This document shows positions 52,333 to 61,368 of a stretch of 64,000 nt of DNA, piece after piece. Position numbers and translations under genes: made by a program. The first letter of the stretch is position 1. Each line of letters opens with the position of its first letter. The stretch comes from Pseudomonas panipatensis (lineage in GTDB: Bacteria; Pseudomonadota; Gammaproteobacteria; Pseudomonadales; Pseudomonadaceae): NCBI RefSeq assembly GCF_900099785.1, contig NZ_FNDS01000002.1, positions 496,001-560,000 on the forward strand, given 5' to 3'. The notes under the pieces are model-generated. The model had not been told where the DNA came from and made no database searches. It saw only the letters and a list, made by a program, of their open reading frames with translations.

Positions 52333-52358
52333 AAAGCCGGCCACAAGCCGGCTTTTTT
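52333..52358 (+). terminator. Intrinsic terminator upstream of the metE fragment
   Basis: AAAGCCGGC-CACAA-GCCGGCTTT followed by TTT: perfect 9-base stem with a T-run, 138 bases before the metE start. Confidence 0.85.
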
Positions 52359-52421
52359 AATGCCCGGCATTTCCCTCTCCCGCCGCAACATGAGCAAAAC
52401 TTGAGTTCATCACGAAGACTT

Positions 52422-52434
52422 TGAGTTTGTTTCA
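52422..52434. promoter_or_regulatory. MetR-like site
   Basis: TGAG-TTTGT-TTCA, one base from the MetR consensus TGAA-N5-TTCA, 62 bases upstream of the metE fragment. A second TGAGTTCA-like sequence lies at 52402-52409. Confidence 0.45.
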
Positions 52435-52495
52435 TGACACCTCCACTGCGGACAATGCGCGCCATTGATTGGATGACGCAGTGGAGAAATACCCC

Positions 52496-53626
52496 ATGGC
52501 CCTGGCCCATACCCTCGGATTTCCCAGCACCGGCCGCGAGCGCGAATTGAAGAAGGCCCTGGAGGCTTTCTGCCAGGGCGAACTCGACGAAGCCGGGCTG
52601 CGCGCCGTCGGCCGCCAGCTGCGTGCCGCGCACTGGCAGTTGCAGCACGACGCCGGTATCGAGCTGCTGCCGGTCGGCGACTTCGCCTGGTACGACCAGG
52701 TCCTCGGCCATTCGCTGACCTTCGGCGTCATCCCCGAACGCTGCCGCCCGGAGGACGGCAAGCCGACCCTGCATACCCTGTTCGCCATGGCCGGTGGCGG
52801 CGCGCCGGGCGATGGCAGCCCGGCCCAGGAAATGGCCCAGTGGTTCGACAGTCACTGCCGCTACCGGGTCCCCGAGTTCAGCGCCGAGCAGCGCTTCGAG
52901 CTGAGCTGGGAGCAGTTGTTCGAGGAGGTCGATGAAGCCCATGCCCTCGGGCACAAGGTCAAACCGGTGCTGATCGGCCCGCTGAGCTACCTCTGGCTGG
53001 GCAAGGCCAAGGGCGCGGCGTTCGACAAGCTCGACCTGCTGGAGCATCTGCTGCCGCTCTACGGCCAGATCTTCCGGCGTCTGGCCGCGCAGGGCGTGGA
53101 GTGGGTGCAGATCGACGAGCCGATCCTGGTCCTCGACCTGCCGCAGGACTGGAAGAATGCCTTCGAGCGCGCCTACCACCTGTTGCAGAGCGAGCCGCTG
53201 AAGAAGCTGGTCGCCACCTACTTCGGCGGCCTGAAGGATAACCTCGGCGTGGCCACCAGCCTGCCGGTGGACGGCCTGCACGTCGACCTGGTGCGCGCCC
53301 CCGAGCAGTTCCCGACGCTCCTCGACCGCCTCCCCAGCTACAAGGTGCTCTCCCTCGGCCTGGTCAACGGCCACGACGTCTGGCGCGGCGACCTGGACAA
53401 GGCCCTGGCGGTCCTGCGGCACGCCCATGAACGCCTCGGCGAGCGGCTCTGGGTGGCGCCCTCCTGCGCGTTGAACAGCCCGGTGGAGCCGGAGCGCGAG
53501 GACAGCCAGGCTGCAGAGCTGAAAAGCTGGCAGGCCATTGCCGTGCAGAAGTGCGAGGCCGTCGCCCTCATCGCCCGCGCATGCGATGCCCCGCGGGCAG
53601 CCGAGGTCCGCGCGGCGCTGGCGTGA
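52496..53626 (+). CDS. metE: N-terminal half of cobalamin-independent methionine synthase MetE (C-terminal half absent)
   Basis: 376 residues that align end to end with the N-terminal barrel of Met[99 protein letters not shown] and LWVAPSCAL. Full MetE has about 760 residues, and the zinc- and homocysteine-binding His and Cys lie in the missing C-terminal half. After the stop there are only 230 bases before xseB, with no remnant of the C-terminal domain recognised. No frameshift or internal stop is seen, so the half-gene is kept open. It cannot catalyse the reaction alone. GGAGA precedes ATG 52496; MetR-like sequence lies upstream. Confidence 0.85.
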   Translation: MALAHTLGFPSTGRERELKKALEAFCQGELDEAGLRAVGRQLRAAHWQLQHDAGIELLPVGDFAWYDQVLGHSLTFGVIPERCRPEDGKPTLHTLFAMAGGGAPGDGSPAQEMAQWFDSHCRYRVPEFSAEQRFELSWEQLFEEVDEAHALGHKVKPVLIGPLSYLWLGKAKGAAFDKLDLLEHLLPLYGQIFRRLAAQGVEWVQIDEPILVLDLPQDWKNAFERAYHLLQSEPLKKLVATYFGGLKDNLGVATSLPVDGLHVDLVRAPEQFPTLLDRLPSYKVLSLGLVNGHDVWRGDLDKALAVLRHAHERLGERLWVAPSCALNSPVEPEREDSQAAELKSWQAIAVQKCEAVALIARACDAPRAAEVRAALA

Positions 53627-53856
53627 AGGCGGCGCCCGGCGCCCCGGACGTTCGGGGCGTTGCCATGTCCCGCTGCGGGGACGAGAAAAACCGCCGCTTC
53701 GCGGCGTCTGCCCCGCTTATCGCAAGTCGGGAAAACACCCGGCGGCAGGGCCTCGCCCGGCTTCGACGGACGCGCGCCAGGGCCCATCGAATTTGCCCGA
53801 AAGCCGCGTCTCTGCTAGTGTCGCCGGGTTTCGAACAGCCCCCGCCGAGATGTCCC

Positions 53857-54102
53857 ATGGCCCGCAAGAAAGCTTCCGTCGACTTCGAACAGTCCCTCGC
53901 CGAACTGCAAACCCTGGTGGAACGCCTGGAGAGTGGCGAATTGTCGCTGGAAGACTCCCTGGGTGCCTTCGAGCAGGGCATTCGCCTGACCCGTGACTGC
54001 CAGGCGGCGCTGAGCCAGGCCGAGCAGAAGGTGCAGATCCTCCTCGAACGCGACGGCGAGATCAGCGAGGCGCCCTTCGATCCGGCAGGCGAAGACGCAT
54101 GA
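53857..54102 (+). CDS. xseB: Exodeoxyribonuclease VII small subunit
   Basis: 81 residues. The XseB pattern [43 protein letters not shown] and the coiled-coil [10 protein letters not shown] are complete. It combines with XseA in the multimeric exonuclease VII. It overlaps ispA by ATGA. The upstream 230 bases contain GC-rich hairpins (for example 53640-53659) after the metE fragment. Confidence 0.95.
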   Translation: MARKKASVDFEQSLAELQTLVERLESGELSLEDSLGAFEQGIRLTRDCQAALSQAEQKVQILLERDGEISEAPFDPAGEDA

Positions 54103-54986
54103 TCGCCGCCTACCAGACGCGCTGCCAGGCGCGTGTCGATGCCGCTCTGGAAGCCCTCTTCACCCCGCCCCGCCATGAACTCACCCGCCTCTACCAGGCC
54201 ATGCGCTACAGCGTGGTCAACGGGGGCAAACGCGTGCGCCCGCTGCTGGCCTATGCCGCCTGCGAGGCCTTGGGTGGCGACAGCGAGCGGGCCGATGGCG
54301 CGGCCTGCGCGGTGGAGCTGATCCACGCCTATTCGCTGGTGCACGACGACCTGCCGGCAATGGACGACGACGACCTGCGCCGCGGCCAGCCGACCACCCA
54401 CATCGCTTTCGACGAAGCCTGCGCGATCCTCGCCGGCGATGGCCTGCAGACGCTGGCCTTCGAGGTGCTCGGCGACGCCCGGCTGAATCCGCCGGACGCC
54501 GAGACGCGCCTGCAGATGATCATGACCCTGGCCCGCGCCGCCGGCTCCGCCGGAATGGTCGGCGGCCAGGCCATCGACCTCGAAGCGGTGGGGCGCAAGA
54601 TCGACCAGCACGCCCTGGAAGTCATGCACCGGCACAAGACCGGCGCGCTGATCGAAGCCAGCGTGCGCCTCGGCGCCCTGGCCAGCGGCCACGCCGATAG
54701 CGAGCGCCTGGCCGCGCTGAGCCGCTACGCCGAAGCCATCGGCCTGGCCTTCCAGGTACAGGACGACATCCTCGACGTGGAGAGCGACACCAGCACCCTG
54801 GGCAAGACCCAGGGCAAGGACCAGGCCAACGACAAGCCGACCTACCCCGCGCTGCTCGGTCTCGACGCCGCCAAGACCTACGCCCTGGACCTGCGCGACC
54901 AGGCCCTGGCCGCGCTGCAAGGCTTCGACCAGCGCGCCGAGCCGCTGCGCGACCTGGCCCGCTACATCGTCGAACGGCGCAGCTGA
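54099..54986 (+). CDS. ispA: Farnesyl diphosphate synthase
   Basis: 295 residues, short-chain trans-prenyltransferase. First Asp-rich motif in [18 protein letters not shown], second in [22 protein letters not shown] binds the diphosphate. It makes farnesyl diphosphate for ubiquinone and undecaprenyl phosphate. In most Pseudomonas dxs follows ispA; here the downstream neighbour is a GntR regulator of a hydroxyproline cluster, so the usual order breaks at about 55.0 kb. Confidence 0.95.
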   Translation: MIAAYQTRCQARVDAALEALFTPPRHELTRLYQAMRYSVVNGGKRVRPLLAYAACEALGGDSERADGAACAVELIHAYSLVHDDLPAMDDDDLRRGQPTTHIAFDEACAILAGDGLQTLAFEVLGDARLNPPDAETRLQMIMTLARAAGSAGMVGGQAIDLEAVGRKIDQHALEVMHRHKTGALIEASVRLGALASGHADSERLAALSRYAEAIGLAFQVQDDILDVESDTSTLGKTQGKDQANDKPTYPALLGLDAAKTYALDLRDQALAALQGFDQRAEPLRDLARYIVERRS

Positions 54987-55060
54987 GGCGGCGCCGGCTC
55001 GCCCACCGGCGCTCGGCCATCGCGTCCCCGTCGCCCATGGATAACTGCCGGCGACGGGCC

Positions 55061-55070
55061 TCGTATACAA
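55061..55070. promoter_or_regulatory. GntR/FCD-type operator upstream of the regulator gene
   Basis: TCGTATACAA fits the FCD-family consensus TNGTNNACNA and sits 34 bases before the GTG start of the GntR gene. The same core occurs as TCGTATACGA at 60476-60485. Confidence 0.6.
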
Positions 55071-55103
55071 TATTCGCCACCCCCACCATCACCGGATTCC
55101 GCC

Positions 55104-55784
55104 GTGCCGCTGCCCCTGCACAACGCGCCCAACCTGGGCATCGCTCCGTCCGCTTCGGAAATCATCGCCAAGCACCTGCGCGAGGCGATCATCTCCGGCC
55201 AGATGGCCGAGCATGAGCCGATCCGCCAGGACGAAATCGCCCAGGTCTTCAACGTCAGCAAGATTCCCGTGCGCGAGGCGCTCAAGCGCCTGGAGGCCGA
55301 GGGCCTGGTGGAATTCCAGCGCAACAAGGGCGCGCTGGTGACGAAGATTTCCGAGCCGGAACTGGCGCAGATGTTCGAGGTGCGCGTGCTCCTCGAAGCC
55401 CAGGCGATCCGCCTGGCGGTGCCGAACATGAGTGAGGCGACCTTCGCCCGCGCCGAGCGCATCTGTGCCGAGTTCGTCGGCGAGGATGACGTCGGCCGCT
55501 GGGCCGAGCTGAACTGGGAACTGCACGCCTGCCTCTACGAACCGGCGCAGCGGCCGTTCCTGGTCGGGCTGATCCGTTCGATCCACGACAAGCTGGAGCG
55601 CTACCTGCGCATGCAGATGAGCCTGTCGGCCGGCAAGGAGCGCGCCGACCAGGAGCACCGCGAGATCATCGCCGCCTGCCGCGCCGGTGACGCCGAGCGC
55701 GCCGCGCAATTGATCGAAGAGCACATCAAGGGCGTCTGCCGCACGCTCTACGAGCACCTGCCGAACCCGCCGGCGCCCAACTGA
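55104..55784 (+). CDS. GntR/FCD-family regulator of the hydroxyproline cluster
   Basis: 226 residues from a GTG start (no in-frame ATG nearby). Winged-helix domain with [40 protein letters not shown], then an FCD domain with metal-type residues ([29 protein letters not shown]). TNGTNNACNA-type sites occur before its own gene and before the transport operon 5 kb downstream, so it probably represses itself and uptake. The effector is presumably a hydroxyproline catabolite (inference). Confidence 0.85.
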   Translation: MPLPLHNAPNLGIAPSASEIIAKHLREAIISGQMAEHEPIRQDEIAQVFNVSKIPVREALKRLEAEGLVEFQRNKGALVTKISEPELAQMFEVRVLLEAQAIRLAVPNMSEATFARAERICAEFVGEDDVGRWAELNWELHACLYEPAQRPFLVGLIRSIHDKLERYLRMQMSLSAGKERADQEHREIIAACRAGDAERAAQLIEEHIKGVCRTLYEHLPNPPAPN

Positions 55785-55894
55785 GGGCGCCGCCTCTGTG
55801 CCGATTTCATCATCGGCACGGGGGAAACCGTTCAAGCGCGGCAGCCGCCCGTCACGCCACCCTAGATCGCACTCAGGACGACACAGGTGGCAGC

Positions 55895-56839
55895 ATGAAA
55901 CGCATCCAGGTACTCGACTCCCACACCGGCGGCGAACCCACCCGGCTGGTGCTCGACGGCTTTCCCGACCTCGGTCGCGGCAGCATGGCCGAGCGCCGGG
56001 CGCTGCTCGCCGAGCGCCATGACCAGTGGCGCGCGGCCTGCGTGCTGGAGCCGCGCGGCAGCGACGTGCTGGTCGGCGCGCTGCTCTGCGAGCCAGTCGA
56101 TCCACAGGCTTGCGCCGGGGTGATCTTCTTCAACAACAGCGGCTACCTGGGCATGTGCGGCCACGGCACCATCGGCCTGGTCGTCTCGCTGGCGCACCTG
56201 GGCCGCATCGGCCCCGGCGTGCACCGCATCGAAACCCCGGTGGGCACGGTGGCGGCGACCCTGCACGAGGACGACTCGGTGAGCGTGCGCAACGTCCCCG
56301 CCTACCGCTACCGCCAGGCCGTGGCCCTGGACGTGCCGGGCATCGGCCGGGTCTGCGGCGATATCGCCTGGGGCGGCAACTGGTTCTTCCTCATCGCCGA
56401 GCACGGCCTGCGCGTCGCCGGCGACAACCTCGCCGCGCTGGGTGCCTACACCGGCGCGGTCAAGCAGGCCCTGGAAGACCGGGGCATCCGTGGCGAGGAC
56501 GGCGGCCTGGTCGACCATATCGAGCTGTTCGCCGACGACCCGCAGGCCGACAGCCGCAACTATGTGCTCTGCCCCGGCAACGCCTACGACCGCTCGCCCT
56601 GCGGCACCGGCACCAGCGCCAAGCTGGCCTGCCTGGCCGCCGACGGCAAGCTGCAGCCCGGCCAGAGCTGGCGCCAGGCCAGCGTCATCGGCAGCCAGTT
56701 CGAGGGCAGCTTCGACTGGCAGGACGGCGTCGGCGGCGGGCGCATCATCCCGACCATCCGCGGCCGCGCGCACGTCAGCGCCGAGGCCACCCTGCTGCTG
56801 CAGGAGGACGATCCCTTCGCCTGGGGCATCCGCCCATGA
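55895..56839 (+). CDS. lhpA: 4-Hydroxyproline 2-epimerase
   Basis: 314 residues, proline racemase superfamily. Both catalytic cysteines are present: C88 in [12 protein letters not shown] and C236 in [11 protein letters not shown], with [10 protein letters not shown] at the start, the pattern of hydroxyproline epimerases rather than dehydratases (which have Ser/Thr at one site). It converts trans-4-hydroxy-L-proline to cis-4-hydroxy-D-proline. Its stop overlaps the next gene (ATGA). AGGTGG precedes the start; an inverted repeat GTGCCGAT/ATCGGCAC lies about 80 bases upstream. Confidence 0.93.
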   Translation: MKRIQVLDSHTGGEPTRLVLDGFPDLGRGSMAERRALLAERHDQWRAACVLEPRGSDVLVGALLCEPVDPQACAGVIFFNNSGYLGMCGHGTIGLVVSLAHLGRIGPGVHRIETPVGTVAATLHEDDSVSVRNVPAYRYRQAVALDVPGIGRVCGDIAWGGNWFFLIAEHGLRVAGDNLAALGAYTGAVKQALEDRGIRGEDGGLVDHIELFADDPQADSRNYVLCPGNAYDRSPCGTGTSAKLACLAADGKLQPGQSWRQASVIGSQFEGSFDWQDGVGGGRIIPTIRGRAHVSAEATLLLQEDDPFAWGIRP

Positions 56840-57957
56840 GCCAAGGCCACTGTGCCGATGTGATCATCATCGGCGCCGGCATCGTCGGCGCCGCCTGTGC
56901 CGAGGCCCTGGCCCGCCGCGGCCTGCGCATCCTGGTGCTGGACGCACGCCTGCCCGGCGCCACGGCGGTGGGCATGGGCCACTTGCTGGTGCTCGACGAG
57001 AACCGCGCCGAGCTGGCACTGAGCGACTACTCGCTGCAACGCTGGCGCGACTGGGGCCGCGACATGCCGGCGGACTGCGCCTACCGCAACAACGGCACCC
57101 TGTGGCTGGCGGCCAACGCCGAGGAGCAGGCCGAGGCCGAGCGCAAGCACGCGCTGCTCGTCGAACAGGGCGTCGCCTCCCGCCTGGTCGGCGCGGCGCA
57201 GCTGCGCCAGCTCGAACCGGCCCTGCGCGAGGGCCTGCACGGCGGCCTGGAACTCAGTGGCGACGGCATCCTCTATGCGCCGCGCGCGGCGGCCTGGCTG
57301 CTCGCCTCGGCGCCCCGGCACATCGAGCAGCGCCAGGCCCGCGTGGTGGACATCGACGGCGCACGGGTGCGCCTGGACAGCGGCAAGTGGCTCGCCGCCC
57401 AGGCCGTGGTACTGGCCAACGGCATCCAGGCCAGCGAGCTGTGCGCGGAACTGCCGATCGAGCCGAAGAAGGGCCACCTGCTGATCACCGACCGCTATCC
57501 GGGGCGGGTCAGCCGCACCCTGGTCGAGCTTGGCTACGTGACCAGCGCGCACAACGCCAGCGGCCCGTCGGTGGCCTGCAATATCCAGCCGCGGCCCACC
57601 GGCCAGTTGTTCATCGGCGCCTCGCGGCAGTTCGGCACGCGCGATCCGCAGGTCGAGGGCTGGATGCTGGCGAAGATGCTGCGCCGCGCCATCGACTACG
57701 TGCCCGCGCTCGCCGGGCTCAACGCCATCCGCAGTTGGACCGGCTTCCGCGCCGCCAGCCCGGACGGCCTGCCGCTGCTCGGCGAACACCCGCAGCGGCC
57801 CGGCCTGTGGCTGGCGGTCGGCCACGAAGGCCTGGGCGTCACCACCGCCCCCGGCAGCGCCGACCTGCTCGCCGCGCAACTGTGCAACGAACGCGCGCCA
57901 CTGGACCCCACGCCCTACCTGCCCCAGCGCTTCCTCGGAGAACGCCGCCATGCCTGA
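56836..57957 (+). CDS. lhpB: D-hydroxyproline dehydrogenase, DadA-like FAD subunit
   Basis: 373 residues, DAO family. FAD-binding GxGxxG in [21 protein letters not shown] and the C-terminal [19 protein letters not shown] and [15 protein letters not shown] are typical of D-amino-acid dehydrogenase-type subunits. With the small ferredoxin-like and the second flavoprotein subunit encoded next, it should oxidise cis-4-hydroxy-D-proline to pyrroline-4-hydroxy-2-carboxylate. It overlaps both neighbours, indicating a tightly coupled subunit operon. Confidence 0.9.
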   Translation: MSQGHCADVIIIGAGIVGAACAEALARRGLRILVLDARLPGATAVGMGHLLVLDENRAELALSDYSLQRWRDWGRDMPADCAYRNNGTLWLAANAEEQAEAERKHALLVEQGVASRLVGAAQLRQLEPALREGLHGGLELSGDGILYAPRAAAWLLASAPRHIEQRQARVVDIDGARVRLDSGKWLAAQAVVLANGIQASELCAELPIEPKKGHLLITDRYPGRVSRTLVELGYVTSAHNASGPSVACNIQPRPTGQLFIGASRQFGTRDPQVEGWMLAKMLRRAIDYVPALAGLNAIRSWTGFRAASPDGLPLLGEHPQRPGLWLAVGHEGLGVTTAPGSADLLAAQLCNERAPLDPTPYLPQRFLGERRHA

Positions 57958-58186
57958 TCTGTTCCTCGACGGCCAGCCCCTGCGCGTCGCCGCCGGCACC
58001 ACGGTGGCCGCCGCCCTCGCCCTGGCCGGCGATGGCTGCAGCCGCACCTCGCTGAGCGGCCAGCGCCGCGCGCCCGTCTGCGGCATGGGTGTGTGCCAGG
58101 AGTGCCGGGTGAACATCGACGGCCAGCGCCGCCTGGCCTGCCAGACCCTGTGCCGCGACGGCATGCGGGTGGAGACCCGGCCATGA
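57950..58186 (+). CDS. lhpF: D-hydroxyproline dehydrogenase, small [2Fe-2S] subunit
   Basis: 78 residues, a plant-type ferredoxin-like (2Fe-2S) domain similar to SoxA/OoxA N-terminal modules. The cluster cysteines are CGMGVCQECR followed by LACQT, with one more in the region GCSRTS. It overlaps lhpB by 8 bases and lhpE by ATGA. It should transfer electrons between the flavin subunits. Confidence 0.88.
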   Translation: MPDLFLDGQPLRVAAGTTVAAALALAGDGCSRTSLSGQRRAPVCGMGVCQECRVNIDGQRRLACQTLCRDGMRVETRP

Positions 58187-59442
58187 GCGCCCGCGCGGAC
58201 ATCGTCATCGTCGGCGCCGGTCCCGCCGGCCTCGCCGCCGCCCTCGCCGCCGCGCCCAGCGGCGCACGCATCGTCGTGCTCGACGACAACCCGGCGCCCG
58301 GCGGGCAAATCTGGCGCGACGGAGCGCAGGCGACGCTGCCGGCCGAGGCCCTGCGCCTGCGCGAGCGCCTGGCGGCCTGCGCCAATGTCCGCCTGGCCTG
58401 CGCCACCCGCGTGGTGGCCCTGGCCGGCGCCCGCGGCCTGTTGCTGGAAGACCCCGAGCGCGGCTGGCGCCTGGACTACGAGAAACTGATCCTCTGTACC
58501 GGCGCGCGCGAGCTGCTGCTGCCCTTCCCCGGCTGGACCCTGCCCGGCGTCACCGGCGCCGGTGGCCTGCAGGCGCTGATCAAGGGCGGCCTGCCGGTAA
58601 GCGGCGAACACCTGGTGCTCGCCGGCAGCGGCCCGCTGCTGCTGGCCAGCGCCGCCACCGCCAAGGCCAATGGCGCGCGCGTCCTGCGCATCGCCGAGCA
58701 GGCGCCCTGGTCGGCCGTCGCCCGCTTCGCCCTGCGCCTGCCGCGCTGGCCGAACAAGCTGGCGCAGTCCTTCGCGCTGCATGATCCGGGCTATCGCGCC
58801 AACAGCCACGTGGTCGCCGCGCTGGGCAGCGAGCGCCTGGAAGGCGTGCGCCTGAACCAGGGCGGCAAGCTGCTGGAGATCGAATGTGAGCGGCTGGCCT
58901 GCGGCTTCGGCCTGATCCCCAATATCCAGCTCGCCCAGGCACTGGGCTGCGCCATCGACGGCAACGCCATCGCCGTCGATGCGTGGCAGGCGAGCAGCCG
59001 GGAGGCGGTGTACGCAGCGGGCGAATGCAGCGGTTTCGGTGGCAGCGAACTGGCCCTGGTGGAGGGCGCCATCGCCGGCCACGCGGCAGTCGGCGAGCCG
59101 CAACGCGCCCGCGCCCTGTGGCGGCAACGCCAGCGCTGGCAGGGCTTCGCCGAGGCGCTGCGGCGGGACTTCGCCCTCGATCCGCGCCTGTCGCGCCTGG
59201 CCGCGCCGGATACCCTGGTCTGTCGCTGCGAAGACGTGCCCTACTCCAGCCTCGCCGGGCAACCCGACTGGACCGCCGCGAAACTCGCCAGCCGCTGCGG
59301 CATGGGCGCCTGCCAGGGCCGTGTGTGTGGCGCGGCGGCACAACACCTGTTCGGCTGGCAACCGCCGGCGCCACGCCCACCGTTCAGCCCGGCGCGCCTC
59401 GACACCCTGCTGCAACTGGTCGAGGACGACGGCGCCGCCTGA
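58183..59442 (+). CDS. lhpE: D-hydroxyproline dehydrogenase, FAD/[2Fe-2S] subunit
   Basis: 419 residues, pyridine-nucleotide-disulfide oxidoreductase fold. FAD motif VIVGAGPAGLAAALAA; second dinucleotide site HLVLAGSGPLLLASAATA; YAAGECSGFGG near the FAD end. The C-terminal region has a BFD-type cluster-binding set (VCRCEDVP and CGMGACQGRVC). Together with LhpB and LhpF this matches the heteromeric opine/octopine-type dehydrogenases. Start ATG 58183 overlaps the lhpF stop. Confidence 0.9.
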   Translation: MSARADIVIVGAGPAGLAAALAAAPSGARIVVLDDNPAPGGQIWRDGAQATLPAEALRLRERLAACANVRLACATRVVALAGARGLLLEDPERGWRLDYEKLILCTGARELLLPFPGWTLPGVTGAGGLQALIKGGLPVSGEHLVLAGSGPLLLASAATAKANGARVLRIAEQAPWSAVARFALRLPRWPNKLAQSFALHDPGYRANSHVVAALGSERLEGVRLNQGGKLLEIECERLACGFGLIPNIQLAQALGCAIDGNAIAVDAWQASSREAVYAAGECSGFGGSELALVEGAIAGHAAVGEPQRARALWRQRQRWQGFAEALRRDFALDPRLSRLAAPDTLVCRCEDVPYSSLAGQPDWTAAKLASRCGMGACQGRVCGAAAQHLFGWQPPAPRPPFSPARLDTLLQLVEDDGAA

Positions 59443-59537
59443 CCGGGGCGGCCCGAGCGACAGCGGCGGCATGCCTTTCGCCGGCGCTCGCCGCCCCGTA
59501 TTCTCGACGGGTGTTCCACCGCCGACTCCAGCTCCCG

Positions 59538-60290
59538 ATGCACGACCTGATCCCCCAGGGCGCCCGCGATCTCGATAGCCTGCTGCAATCCCTGCGGCAG
59601 ATCGCGCCGCTGTTCGATGCCATGCCCGGCGTGGTGTTCTTCGTCAAAGACCGGCAGGCGCGCTATGTGCTGGTCAACCAGACCCTGGCCCAGCGCTGCG
59701 GGGTGAAACAGGTGCGCGAACTGCTCGGGCTCACCGCCGAGCAGGTGTTTCCGGCGCGCTACGGGCCGATCTACACCGAGCAGGATCGCCGCGTGCTCAG
59801 CGGCGGCGGCCAGCTCAGCGACCAGCTCGAACTGCACCTGTACCCGGCGCGCCAACCGGGCTGGTGCCTGACCCACAAACTGGCCCTGCGGGACGCCGAG
59901 GGCGCCATCATCGGCATGGCCGGGATTTCCTGCGACCTGCCCGGGGTGCCGTCCTCGCACCCGGCCTACCCGCGCCTGGCGGCGGTGGATGCGCACATCC
60001 GCGAGCACTTCGACCAGCCGATCAGCCTCAGCGAACTCACCGAACTGGCCGGACTTTCGGTGGCGCAGCTGGAGCGTTACTGCAAGCGCATCTTCCAGCT
60101 CACGCCACGGCAGATGATCCACAAGGCGCGCCTCGGCGCCGCCACCCGCCTGCTCGCCGGCGAGCTGCCGATCACCGAGATCGCCCTGCGCTGCGGCTAC
60201 ACCGACCACAGCGCCTTCAGCCGCCAGTTCCGCGCCCTCACCGGGCTGTCGCCGACGCAATACCGCGAGTCCCAGGCGTCCGCGCACTGA
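59538..60290 (+). CDS. lhpR: AraC-family regulator with a PAS-like domain
   Basis: 250 residues. N-terminal PAS-like ligand domain (MPGVVFFVKDRQARYVLVNQTLAQRCG) and C-terminal AraC helix-turn-helix pair (ISLSELTELAGLSVAQLERYCKRIFQLTP, ITEIALRCGYTDHSAFSRQFRALTGLSPTQYR). It corresponds in position and layout to the activator LhpR of the P. aeruginosa hydroxyproline genes (from memory). It lies between the catabolic genes and the transport genes. ATG 59538 is chosen because the domain starts there; the long upstream frame overlaps lhpE. Confidence 0.87.
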   Translation: MHDLIPQGARDLDSLLQSLRQIAPLFDAMPGVVFFVKDRQARYVLVNQTLAQRCGVKQVRELLGLTAEQVFPARYGPIYTEQDRRVLSGGGQLSDQLELHLYPARQPGWCLTHKLALRDAEGAIIGMAGISCDLPGVPSSHPAYPRLAAVDAHIREHFDQPISLSELTELAGLSVAQLERYCKRIFQLTPRQMIHKARLGAATRLLAGELPITEIALRCGYTDHSAFSRQFRALTGLSPTQYRESQASAH

Positions 60291-60449
60291 GGCGGGCGAG
60301 AGTGCTCCCATAAGGGGCAGCGGCGCCGGCTGCTGCTTCCTTTTGTAACGGCAGCGGGAACACCCCGCCGCCAGCCCCCACGCCCTGCCGCCACGCCCAT
60401 CCCCTCAACGCCGGGCCCTGCGACCCGATGGTCACGCCGCAGCCGGTTC

Positions 60450-60465
60450 TGGCACATGCCTTGCT
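60450..60465 (+). promoter_or_regulatory. Sigma-54 promoter of the hydroxyproline transport operon
   Basis: TGGCACATGCCTTGCT: -24 GG (60451-60452), ten bases, -12 GC (60463-60464), with TGGCAC and TTGC matching the consensus almost perfectly. The predicted start of transcription, about 12 bases on, falls on the GntR operator at 60476. Confidence 0.82.
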
Positions 60466-60475
60466 CTGAAAAATA

Positions 60476-60485
60476 TCGTATACGA
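60476..60485. promoter_or_regulatory. GntR/FCD-type operator of the transport operon
   Basis: TCGTATACGA, a perfect palindrome fitting TNGTNNACNA, in a longer A/T-flanked dyad (ATATCGTATACGAAAT). It is placed at the expected +1 of the sigma-54 promoter. Confidence 0.68.
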
Positions 60486-60533
60486 AATCCCTAATACCAA
60501 ATCGCTGCCCAACACAGACTCAGAGAGGCCCCC

Positions 60534-61346
60534 ATGAAATTCACCCGAATCGCCGTCGCCCTCACCGCTGTTGCCAGTACCCTCCTCGTCAGCCAGGCCC
60601 AGGCCGACAAACTCGACGACATCATCGAATCCGGCAAGCTGCGCTGCGCCGTGACCCTGGACTTCCCGCCCATGGGCTCGCGGGATGCGCAGAACAACCC
60701 GGTCGGCTTCGACGTGGACTACTGCAACGACCTGGCGAAGGTGCTCGGGGTCAGCGCGGAAATCGTCGAGACGCCCTTCCCCGACCGTATCCCGGCGCTG
60801 GTTTCCGGCCGCGCCGATGTGATTGTCGCCTCCACCTCCGACACCCTGGAGCGCGCCAAGACCGTGGGCATGACCGTGCCCTACTTCGCCTTCCAGATGG
60901 TCGTGCTGACCCGCGACGACACCGGCATCAAGAGCTACGACGACATCAAGGGCCGCCCGGTCGGCAACACCAGCGGCACCTACGAGGCGATCGCCCTGGA
61001 GAAGGACGTGAAGAAGTGGGGCAGCGGCAGCTTCCGCGCCTACCAGACGCAGAACGACACCATCCTCGCCGTCGCCCAGGGCCACATCGACGCCACCGTG
61101 GTCACCAATACCGTCGCCGCCTCGACCCTAAAGTCCGGCAAGTACAAGGGTCTGAAAGTGGCCGGCAACGCGCCCTACGTCATCGATTACGTGTCGCTGG
61201 CCGCCCAGCGCAGCGAGTACGGCCTGATCAACTACCTCAACCTGTTCGTCAACCAGCAGGTGCGCACCGGCCGCTACAACGAGCTGTACGAGAAGTGGGT
61301 CGGCGGCAGCCCGGTCGAACTCACCGTTCCCCACGTTTATTACTGA
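60534..61346 (+). CDS. lhpP: ABC transporter substrate-binding protein, hydroxyproline uptake
   Basis: 270 residues, SBP_bac_3 fold. Signal peptide ends VSQAQA then DKLDDIIESGKLRCAVTLDFPPMGSRD; later GFDVDYCNDLAKVLG, GRADVIVASTSDT and GRPVGNTSGTYE. As the first gene of a unit with a hydroxyproline dehydratase and two permeases, it should bind hydroxyproline isomers. GAGAGG precedes the start. The operon is headed by a sigma-54 promoter and a GntR-type operator. Confidence 0.88.
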   Translation: MKFTRIAVALTAVASTLLVSQAQADKLDDIIESGKLRCAVTLDFPPMGSRDAQNNPVGFDVDYCNDLAKVLGVSAEIVETPFPDRIPALVSGRADVIVASTSDTLERAKTVGMTVPYFAFQMVVLTRDDTGIKSYDDIKGRPVGNTSGTYEAIALEKDVKKWGSGSFRAYQTQNDTILAVAQGHIDATVVTNTVAASTLKSGKYKGLKVAGNAPYVIDYVSLAAQRSEYGLINYLNLFVNQQVRTGRYNELYEKWVGGSPVELTVPHVYY

Positions 61347-61368
61347 CGGCGGGCCGAGGATGTCTTCG

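Larger units (their letters stand above)
52145..52495. other. Divergent upstream region of the metE fragment, with a possible small RNA or leader
   Basis: 351 bases without a protein gene. A weak promoter-like pair TTAGGC/TAAAGT (52216-52245) is followed about 110 bases later by a textbook terminator (52333-52358) that lies before, not after, the metE fragment. This arrangement would yield a roughly 105-base RNA (about 52252-52358), either a small RNA or an attenuated leader. The first 60 bases carry the upstream region of the divergent lipoprotein gene. TGAA-N5-TTCA-like MetR elements follow the terminator. Confidence 0.4.

Noticed and set aside
52145-52495. Cobalamin or S-adenosyl riboswitch before the metE fragment
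   Set aside because: I could not recognise the conserved B12-box or SAM/SAH riboswitch cores; only a terminator hairpin and MetR-like sites are evident.
53640-53720. Remnant of the missing MetE C-terminal half after the metE stop
   Set aside because: The translation of the 230 bases in all frames shows no C-terminal MetE motif; only GC-rich hairpins are present.
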